Shown here one piece after another: positions 55,535 to 64,000 of a stretch of 64,000 bases of DNA (position 1 is the first letter of the stretch; the number at the start of each line of letters is the position of its first letter). Both the position numbers and the translations under genes were made by a program. The notes below the pieces were generated by a model that did not search any database, was not told the DNA's origin, and saw only the letters and a list, made by a program, of their open reading frames with translations. The stretch comes from Rhynchonema sp. JSB1_4 (taxonomy: Eukaryota; Nematoda; Chromadorea; Monhysterida; Xyalidae): NCBI GenBank assembly GCA_030248065.1, contig JASAMV010006958.1:1-64000 (forward strand), in the 5' to 3' direction.

Positions 55535-56332
55535 ATGGGCCGCCTTTCACTGCTGGCTGCGCTGCTGCCCCTCGTGTGTTTGGCGCGCGCCGACACCGAG
55601 CCCCCGAGTGCAATCAACGAACTTGGCATGGCACGAGTGCTCGGCAGTAAATTCCTTCTCAGCCAATATGCAGTGGAGAATAAGGAGTTCATTATTGACT
55701 ATCGATTGTACAACATTGGTGACAAAGTGAAGTTATTTGGATGTTGTTTTCGGTGGTAGAATTTTTTACGTTACTTTTTTTCGTATTTTCCAGCCGGCCC
55801 TGAAATTGACACTGGATGATCGCGCCAACTTTCCGAGCACCCATTTCGACATTGTGCAGGGCCAATTGATGGTAAACGCTCGTTTTCATGATTGATTCTG
55901 TAAGCTTTTGTTTCTCGATGTCGTGGTCCTATTTTAGGTTCGCTGGGAACGTCTCAGCCCCGGTACCAATGTGAGTCATTCGGTTGTGTTGCGGCCGCGC
56001 CAGGCCGGTTCACTCAACTACACCAGCGCCATGATCTCGTATCTGCCCACCGAAGACTCGTCTGAACCACGATATGCGACAACCACCTCACCTGGAGAAG
56101 GTTGGTCGTGTATTTATAGAAAAGTTGCGACACAAGGTCATTAATTCTGAATATGGGTGTACTTGCAGGATACATCTACCGACTGCGCGACTACGAACGC
56201 AAATTCAGTCCCCACTATTCTGATTGGGCGGTGTTCGCGCTGATGGCGCTGCCTTGTCTTGCACTACCCGCCATGCTCTGGTATCGCACATATAAAAAGT
56301 ACGACTTGACGGACTCGAAGAAAAATAAATGA
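55535..56332 (+). CDS. SSR2: Translocon-associated protein subunit beta (TRAP-beta/SSR2)
   Basis: SSR2 is an ER membrane glycoprotein of the TRAP complex beside Sec61. Four exons (55535-55726, 55794-55871, 55938-56100, 56169-56332) give 198 aa. A signal peptide (L-S-L-L-A-A-L-L-P-L-V-C-L-A-R-A) is followed by the lumenal beta-sandwich with Y-N-I-G-D, W-E-R-L-S-P-G-T-N-V-S-H-S-V-V-L-R-P and two N-glycosylation sequons (N-V-S, N-Y-T). R-K-F-S-P-H-Y-S-D-W leads into one membrane helix and the tail Y-R-T-Y-K-K-Y-D. An in-frame ATG at 55517 would add six residues. It starts 0.6 kb after ETFB on the same strand. Confidence 0.95.
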
Positions 56333-56787
56333 TCTTTCATAGAACCCAATCAGTTGTGTGTTGATAAAGTTATGTAGGAATCTACGGCAGACCATCTGTG
56401 TTGTATGGTTACTCATTTAGTTGTATTGTGTATCCATTGCATGAGTGATATATTTTGGGGCCCTGTATGTGTGAATTTATCGTGTTTTCTCGGTCAAATG
56501 TGGGTATCATTTGCTCGAGTATACATATGTCATTTTCTCCTTGCTTTGTTGTTGTTGTTGCCTGTTGTTATTGCGATCATTTATCTATTTTAGTTATGAA
56601 CAATTATTATTGTTATTGGCTCAATCACTCGATAAATTTTTATTGGCAGATTCTATTCATATCAATTTTTTTCGGTTTTCGCCGACTTTCTGTTCCCACC
56701 GAAAGCTACCTTAATTGTTGGCTTGTTTGCGCACTTGTTCTTCGCGCACTATTTGTCAAAAATATTTCCGTCCATCAACAACTGATA

Positions 56788-57487
56788 ATGGCTGATGATA
56801 ATTCACGGGGCCGAAGCTATGGTCCGGGCTTTGGTAATAATCCGAAACGTCCGCAATGGGTGGTGACTCAAAAGTACGCGGAACGTATGACGAAACAACA
56901 CGAAAAACTTCGCAGCGAATGGACGGAAGCGTGCGCGAACAATCAAATTGACATCAATCGTGAGTTAATCTGTCGTTTGTGAATCACCACGTCTCTCGAG
57001 ATCGTTGTTTGTCTCCAATCTACGATTAACTTCCTAGTTAATGCCCTCTGCAGTGAATACAGTCACTGTTCGTTTGGCGATATTCGCTATGGTGATATAT
57101 TCCGTATAGTGATATTGAAAATGCGTGTTGTGGGGTCTCGAAAACTTGCACTACATAAGCGATTCGCTGTCTTGAAGAAGTTTGTTATAGGGATACTTTT
57201 CTGTTGTTCCTTTGACATCACTATAATGAATAGCAACTGTATTCCATAAAGCGAACAAAAATGTACGTCCCGATCGATTCACTACACACAAGGAAAGTTG
57301 ACTGTATAATCAAAATTGTTTTCCAGTGAATGACGTGTTCGCGAATTGGCCTGTATTCTGTCCCGGTGATCGTGTGTGCTTCAGTCGACCGATCCCGACC
57401 AATCAAATATCAGAAGAGTTGAAATTCGCACAAAAACTATCCAAATTTCGCGGCCCACCAATCGAATCGAAACAGCAACGTCACCAC

Positions 57488-57521
<34 letters not shown>

Positions 57522-59310
57522 GTCGTGGTGATTATGACAACCAACGGGCTGCTAGTCAGCACGATCGATCGGTTAGTCAGTGTACGTCAGCTGTACTCAC
57601 CGGACGATTGTCACAAAAACCGGCAACTACTCGGCAGAGTAACAGTGTGAATTGTGCAGCATGGCCTATGGTCGCACGTTTTGACCTGTTTTCGCCGCTG
57701 GTGCACTTGTTCATCGTCAGTGAGTGCGAATGCCTCCAACAGCGCACACAAGCTGGTCTTCCGTTATCCGTTGATTGTGCAAACTACTGGGTGCTGCGTG
57801 GTGTGAGCTGTGAGGTGAGGACAAATAACTTGCACCAGTATGTTCGTGCTTATTTCAGACGCCAATCGAGACCAGCACGACCACCCAAAAACAACAACAA
57901 TCACAACGATATCATTCCACCTCCACCGGCGGCAGTCCTCACACGGCGCGTTCGTTCAGTGAGGATCCCAACAAGACCGGGTGGGCCAAGAAGGGTCATT
58001 CAACGCCGAGCTCGTGGGGTCCACGCAGTGACGCGATCACGACCTCCCAGGTTAGATTGAGCACCTATAATGGTTTGTACTTTCTGGTTGTCGGTTGCTG
58101 GAAGCCCTAAAGTCTTTTAGGTCTTTGTTCGACGTAAAGACTATTCACTCGCCATGTAGATGGCTAAATCTAAATTTTTTATGAAGGCAGATTAGAAAAA
58201 AACGCAAGGGATGGAGGGTTTCACTATAAATAAAGCAGGCCGCAGCATCTAGTATACCGCGAAAGCTTTGTCCGTACAGGCAACTACAACCGCATCGATA
58301 CCAGCAGTGACGAAACCATCCAGTGAATCAACCAGCCAAGAGCTGCTGAAAGATATCGAACATCTCAGTCCACCACCTGTGGTGCCCAGACATGCACCCA
58401 AACCTGATCAGGGCTCCGAAATTGTTGGTGCTATGGTACCGCCGCCGAGGTCGAAACCCAAGGTTTCACCAAAACCACACGTGGTTGGTGTTCTTGCGCA
58501 AAGGCAGTAAGTATTTGGTTGTTGACGGCGTTGGTTTTGGCCCATTTTTTCGTGGCTCGTATGCAGCTCGTCTATGAGTGCTCGGGCCAGAAACTGTGCA
58601 TGTTGTGTGTTTAATAGCGCGAGAACAGTGTGTTAGCTGTGTTGCGTTTAATTCATATTTTTTGTTAGATTTGCTAATATATCAAACACATCTTCATTTG
58701 TTTCGTGGACGCTTAAAATTACAGCGAAAGAAACAGGTGCATAAAAAACGCTTGTTTTTTGGACTGTTTCTCTTATCATTTATTACACAAGTTTCACAAA
58801 ATGTTTTATGCCACGTTCAACGAATAACTTTCTGATTATAAAACACTGAAAATATTGGAGCTGAAATATTCCTGTGTTTTACGCAGGATGGCTTCAAATT
58901 TTTTCGTTTTCCTCCTCCTGCGAAACTGTGGGGCTCGCGAAACATCACTAAACAACTTTTTGAAAATTCAATTCCAAACTCCAGATTTCCCATGTCCAGC
59001 CTCTATTTCATGAAAAAATAGGCGAAAACAAGCGCCGTCAACAATCAATCATTTGCTGTCGTCAAATTTCTATCTTTTATTTCTACGTTTGTATTTTCAG
59101 AAAGTGTCCGAATTCATCAAGCCGGCCAATACAAACGACGAAGGTTGGGAGCAGGTGACGACTAAAAAGGGAAAGAAAGGCAAGAACCGCGCGTCACCAG
59201 AATTTGGTGCAACATCGACCACAGCTGACGCCTCTGCTGGTAGTGTGCCAGAAAAAAGTGACTACAGACCGAATTCGTTACAGAACAAGACATTACCCAA
59301 AAGCAAATAA
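56788..59310 (+). CDS. Unrecognised Q-rich protein, multi-exon
   Basis: The first exon (56788-56959) joins in phase to 57327 onward. Further coding stretches are about 57860-58051, 58279 to about 58484, and 59101-59310 (TAA). The N-terminal part is compact (N-P-K-R-P-Q-W-V-V-T-Q-K-Y; then N-D-V-F-A-N-W-P-V-F-C-P-G-D-R-V-C-F). It is followed by a poly-Gln stretch (57485-57525), Ser/Thr/Pro-rich disorder, and a C-terminal D-E-G-W-E-Q-V-T-T-K-K-G-K-K-G-K block. The exon ends at about 57820 and 58484-58508 are unclear. I recognise no family; the disorder and basic C-terminus would suit an RNA- or protein-scaffold role, but that is speculation. Confidence 0.55.
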
Positions 59311-59411
59311 GATCTGAGTCAACTGTCACCGGACTAGAATGTTTTTCGATTTTTTACAGTGTGGCAAAGATGAAAAGCTTGATTTCTTCTACAGATGTAT
59401 GTTATTATTTA

Positions 59412-59688
59412 GGGCTCCACCAGATAGAACCGAAACCCGAAACACGAAATATAAATTTTTTCTATGTCCATGTTTCGGGTTTTGAAAAAAAACCCGAAAC
59501 ACGAAGCATGATAGTCGAAAATGTTTCGACTGACCGTATAAATTGGGCACGTCAGCTACAAGTGGCAAGACCGAAACATTTTCGATTATTATGCTTTGTG
59601 TTTCGGGTTTCGGGTTTTTTTCCAAAACCCGAAGCATGGACATAGAAAAAAATTATGTTTCGGGTTTTGGGTCTATCTGGTGGAGCCC
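59412..59688. mobile_element. Palindromic MITE with GGGCTCCACCAGATAGA ends
   Basis: GGGCTCCACCAGATAGA and TCTATCTGGTGGAGCCC are perfect inverted ends. The inner AAACCCGAAACA / TGTTTCGGGTTT blocks also pair, giving a near-complete hairpin around 59520-59580. No duplication is identified. Confidence 0.8.
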
Positions 59689-59967
59689 AGACGATGTTGT
59701 TTTGCCGGTGATTCAAGTTTTTTTTGTACTGATTTTGTGCTTTTTGCAGGTGATTGAATTTTTTTGTATTAATTTTGTGCCTGTCGTTGTTATTGATTTT
59801 CTTTTCTCGAATATATCGATTATTCTTATGCAGAGATAAAGTTAATTAATGCAGTAGTTTGATTCAACCACTTCCCAACGTTGTGCACGCGTTCACCTCG
59901 CACCATTCAACGGTACCTCTTGTGTGTCTGTCTGTGCTCTCCATTTTCGTTGCTCTCCATCCCACAG

Positions 59968-61315
59968 ATGTCCATTCCGTGCAAATGTATGCGATTGTGC
60001 ATTTCACTGCGACATTTCGAGCCGATCGAAGCTGCCGATTTTCGTCTCGCTGTACAAAGTGTACAACCAGAAGAATGGACCAGGATCAACAAGTTCATGT
60101 TCAGACAGGATTTGCTGACATCGCTGCTCGGTCGCTTGATGTTACGGTATGCGGTGACCAAGGTTAGATCACTGAGTTGTATGAAGTTATGGGTAATTCC
60201 GAATTCAATTAACCATCTTAGTTGTAGGGTATTTGTACCTACAGTGTGCACTGTCTTCATTGCGACTTGTCAGTGAAGCCCTCGAGCATATTTACACAGT
60301 GACGGACACAGGAAATAGTCATTGTAAGCCCCTATAAACAGAGTAAACTAAATTGTATTTAGTGCCTACAGTTATCGAACTGTGAGTGGCGTGACATCAA
60401 GCTCGAGCGCACCGACCGTGGCAAGCCGTATGTTGTGACGCCGACAGGCACGGATTTTGGATTGAATGTCACACATCAGGTCAGTTCCTTCGGTCTGGAA
60501 AGGCGCGTTGAGTCGACCGTCTTGTCGAACTCTCTTGATCGACTCGAAATTCAGGGCGAATATATTTTGTTGGCAACCAGTTGCTCGCCAAGAGTTGGTG
60601 TCGATGTGATGAAGATCGAGCTGCCACAGCGTGAGTCAAGTGCGTCTCACAATGTTCGTAAATGTCCAGGACCCTTATTCTTCAGGCCAGGATTCTGTCG
60701 ATGACTACATCAACTTTATGGCCAAACAGTATTCGAACACTGAACTCAAGCGAATGAGGGCGCAGGAGGACAATGACAGAGAGAAACTGCGATACTTTTA
60801 TCGATACTGGGTTGGGATGGTAGCTTTGACTCTTTTCGTGTATTTAATTCAAAGCGAGGGAAAATAATGTTTCATTCAGTGTCTAAAGGAGAGCGTGATC
60901 AAAGCGACCGGTACGGGTATTCACCAGGACTTGGCGTCACTCGACTTCCATGCCGGCGACCTGCTGGCTGATTTCGTTCGAGTGAGTATTCGGCAGACGA
61001 AATTGTTCGAAAATGGTCAACATCAGACTCAATGGACATTTGAAGAATCGATGATCGATAAAGAGCATTGTGCTGCTGTGTGCTATGATAATGTGAGGTT
61101 GTTCTAGTTTGTGATTGGATGAAATTTGTGGAATTGTTGGATTTTTTCAGACCGATCTTCCGGACACTTGCCTTTCCAAGAAGAAGACCCCGATTCGCTT
61201 CAACGACACTCCGCTGTCAGACATTTTAGCAAACGCTCAGATTGTCAATCCGTTGCAGAACAATGCCGAAATTGAGTGGCTAAACTTCAAGAACAGAAAG
61301 AGCAAAAAGTTTTGA
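59968..61315 (+). CDS. AASDHPPT: 4'-phosphopantetheinyl transferase (AASDHPPT type)
   Basis: This enzyme transfers 4'-phosphopantetheine from CoA to carrier-protein serines (fatty-acid synthase, mitochondrial ACP). Six exons (59968-60162, 60372-60479, 60555-60630, 60686-60810, 60880-61092, 61151-61315) give 293 aa (human 309). Family marks in order: S-V-Q-P-E-E-W-x-R-I-N-K-F, G-R-L-M-L-R, R-G-K-P, N-V-T-H-Q, the metal-binding V-G-V-D-V-M-K-I, F-Y-R-Y-W-C-L-K-E-S-V-I-K-A-T-G with the catalytic Glu/Lys, and W-T-F-E-E-S. CCCACAG directly precedes the ATG, a likely leader-splice acceptor. Confidence 0.95.
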
Positions 61316-61783
61316 TGATCATACATAAGCGGCCGCGGAATGCTTCTGTTATTGTGGTTAGGTAACATCAACTTTTCACTTTATGGTTCATGCTTGACAA
61401 ACACCATTTCCGTCCGCGGATGCGAAAAGTTGATGTGGACGAAAGTTCTGTTTATTCAACATGCATTTCAGGTTTCATCTTTCTTAGTTTGTGATGCAGC
61501 AACTTTATCAAATTGCGCGTTACCAACGTTTAGCGGTCGACATGCTTCATCTGTGATACATTTTGGTATCAATTTCTTTTCTGTCTGATCTTGTCATAAA
61601 AGAACTGCGGAGTTCTCTAAATGGATACCGTTTGTACGGTTTAAACGGTTCAATTCTCTGTCGCATGCTTTGTTCATGGAGCATGTTTACATTGACTTGC
61701 ACGTGCGTTGTCACCTTCTCATAAATTTTGTGAATGAGCAACTGCCTTACGCACAATTTTCCCCCTTTCATCATCAGGACACG

Positions 61784-64000
61784 ATGGACGCGTCAACACT
61801 GCAACGCTTGCTTCAAGCCGAAGGTCTGGGCACAAGGGTTATTCCACACGACCAACCGTCACATAGGAAACTGCTCAAGATTTCCGCTGTTGATCTGCAG
61901 TCTCGTTTTGAGAACGTTCTGCATCAATTTATTCCTGGAACTGTGAGACAAATCAAATCATGATTATTTCTCACTCACTCTTTCAGGCATGTGCCCATTG
62001 GTCAGTGGGATCCGAGTGCTGTGGACGACAATGTGAACCTCGTAATGAACCAATTAACCAATCATGTGCTGACTGAAGCTCAAATTCGTCGCTGGAAGAA
62101 AGGTGACAAGAGGCAAGCGTGCTCGTATGTGCTACTCAATTGGCCTACAGCGGCGAGTACTGTCGGCTACAAATGTTCAGCACGTGTCTTTAGCATACCT
62201 GGTTTGTTAGAGGATAATTTTGTCAAAATGTTTGGTGTTTTTGACAAATTCATGCGTGGAAAGGGACAATTCAGGCGACTATTTCGAAGAAAATGGCACC
62301 GCACACGCCAACCTGCTGGGCAAGATCTCGTTGGATGAGCGTGGCCTGAACTCGCGCGTTTTGGTTGACGAAGTTCGACAAGTGATATACGTTGTTGATC
62401 CCATCTGTGAAAGATCGCCAACTGATGGCGACCCATGCAATCAGCTCGGTATCATGCCTGATTCTGTGGAAGGTTAGCTTTTGTTGTGTGTGCGTTTGCT
62501 AAGAACCTTTTCGCCGTTAGATTCGTTCCACCAGGCCTGCGCATCCGACAAATGCTTCTCGAGCCTGCCACAGTTAATGCTGACCGATTGTGTTTCAACG
62601 AAAGTAACGCAGTCGAATATCGGCTTGATTTTGGCAACGAAAGAAGATCAGTCGACGTGTACAATGTCTTCATTTGCCCACGCAATGGCGATCTGATGTT
62701 TCTTGCGCCCGCAGTCAACAGTTACTCGATGACCGATGACCAAGGTTGCTTCACTTGATGGCAACCCGAGAAAGTTTTTAAATTGTATTTTGCATCAGAA
62801 ATCTACTCGGTGTCTGTTCCCGATCATAATACGAATGCTGGCCGTACGCCAACCGGCCGTTTGACAGCACAACTGGTTTCAATGGCTGCGTGTGACACGT
62901 GGCCGCACGCACTGCTCAATTACGATGATAATCGAAATTTCAGCTGCGTGAGTTTGAAATTCTGGATCAGATTGTTTGAAAACCACGCTTTGAAGAACGA
63001 GGCTGGTTGGAAAGATGGCAAATGCTTGCAGACGTGTCGCCCACATGCGGTGAGCTGGTGGGACAGTGGTCGATTGTTGATTGTGATCATGAGAAAGGAC
63101 GTGTTCGATGAGCGCTGCGACGAACTGGTCGTCGGACTGGTCAAGTTTCGCTATCGAAAGTCAACGGCACCTTTCGCTCGACAGATCAAGTGGATACGGG
63201 TGTGTGACTTTGACCGGGTTTGGGCAAAAAACGTTTTTTTGAAACAATCGTTTTTAAAAAACATTTTGAATTTAAGATGTCTAGATGCTCAAGACATGCC
63301 CCAAAAAATTTGGGAAACGTTTACTTTTTGAAGAAGACGCGAATTTATTCCATGTGTTCTGAGGCAAAATAAACGAGTGTCAACCCTTTGCTGGCGCGTT
63401 GCAAAGATACCACTTGGCTGGTTTACATTGTTCCGGACAGAATCTTATAGTTTAGCAGGATGCTGTTCACCGATGTGCAGGCAGGTTGAATAAAGGGTTT
63501 AAAAACATTGGATCACACAAATCGTCACTCGCAACTCATATGCAGAGCATTGACGTCCAGTGGCCGCTGCTGACTAGTGAACGTGAACCAGTGTTCATCG
63601 GACGACGTGGCCGCTCGCTGATGTTTCAATATGATCAACAGATGAGCATCAAGAAGAGAAAATTTGAAATTCTCGAGCTGACCAATGTGCTGCACAAACG
63701 CACCGATGCGGTATGCGTATTCTCAATCAAATCTATCAGTGATTGAACGAATTCGCGAAAACATTCACAGTTTCAGATTCCAACGCTGATAACTAGTCGA
63801 ATGATGAAGCGTTTGAGCTACGATTCGAGTATGCAACGCAACACGACGGAGCACGGTGGCGACATAGTGCAATACGTGCAGAGCACGCATCAATGCATGC
63901 AAGTGGGTGGCTTGTTGTACATGGTCACAGATGCTATCGACGAAGATTCATTGACCGTTGCGTTTGGTGCTGGTGGACGACTGAAAGTGCGCAAATCATG
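61784..64000 (+). CDS. Unrecognised beta-rich protein, 3' partial
   Basis: The gene starts 470 bp after AASDHPPT, behind CATCAG, and runs off the right edge. Phase-consistent exons are about 61784-61942, 62006-62201, 62272-62471, 62537-62744, 62799-63199, 63484-63709, then from about 63778. Over 440 residues are visible, with many alternating hydrophobic stretches (for example V-R-Q-V-I-Y-V-V-D-P, L-L-I-V-I-M-R) suggesting a beta-propeller or beta-sandwich. There is no signal peptide or membrane helix, and no family is recognised. Its position in a same-strand cluster suggests shared transcription but no function. Confidence 0.55.

Overview
The window is eukaryotic and most likely nematode. 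Genes are split by many short introns with T-rich ...TTTCAG acceptors. One gene encodes FMRFamide-like peptides, and the histone-type 3' hairpin at 2884 has the C-first loop described for Caenorhabditis. The genus cannot be told. Exon models below were built by eye from splice sites and reading phase, and each listed model closes in frame.

Region 1-3.55 kb is the end of a Polinton/Maverick-type virus-like element. It has a C5 (adenain-like) protease, four or five compact unspliced genes with TATA boxes, a shared divergent-promoter box, and a histone-type stem-loop behind one gene. Region 3.9-8 kb is a pile of nested non-autonomous DNA transposons that interrupts a possible PTB-domain exon.

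Region 8.1-18.2 kb holds COG1 (20 exons) and LAMTOR2. Region 20.25-35.1 kb is a 26-exon lgl gene (lethal giant larvae); its intron 18 contains a complete, unrecognised antisense membrane-protein gene. At 36.2-37.8 kb lies a gene resembling human C17orf75/NJMU-R1. At 39.1-40.2 kb lies a cysteine-rich gene, and at 42.4-43.4 kb a precursor for six RFamide/RYamide peptides. ANKS3 (minus strand) occupies 44.1-46.9 kb. Region 47.1-52.6 kb is again mostly transposons. From 52.9 kb to the right edge, five plus-strand genes sit head to tail about 0.5-3.5 kb apart: ETFB, SSR2/TRAP-beta, an unrecognised Q-rich gene, AASDHPPT, and a partial unrecognised gene.

The most striking non-genic feature is a set of at least ten hAT-like MITE families. 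They carry CAGTG-type inverted termini and 8-bp target duplications, most of them perfect in the sequence. The families share a layout (G-run/C-run ends, an AT-rich TTTTAGGC core, often a GCGCGC palindrome), but each carries its own short tag repeated several times. They nest inside one another up to three deep. One split element also carries a non-hAT insertion containing what looks like the 3' end of a histone gene, stem-loop included.
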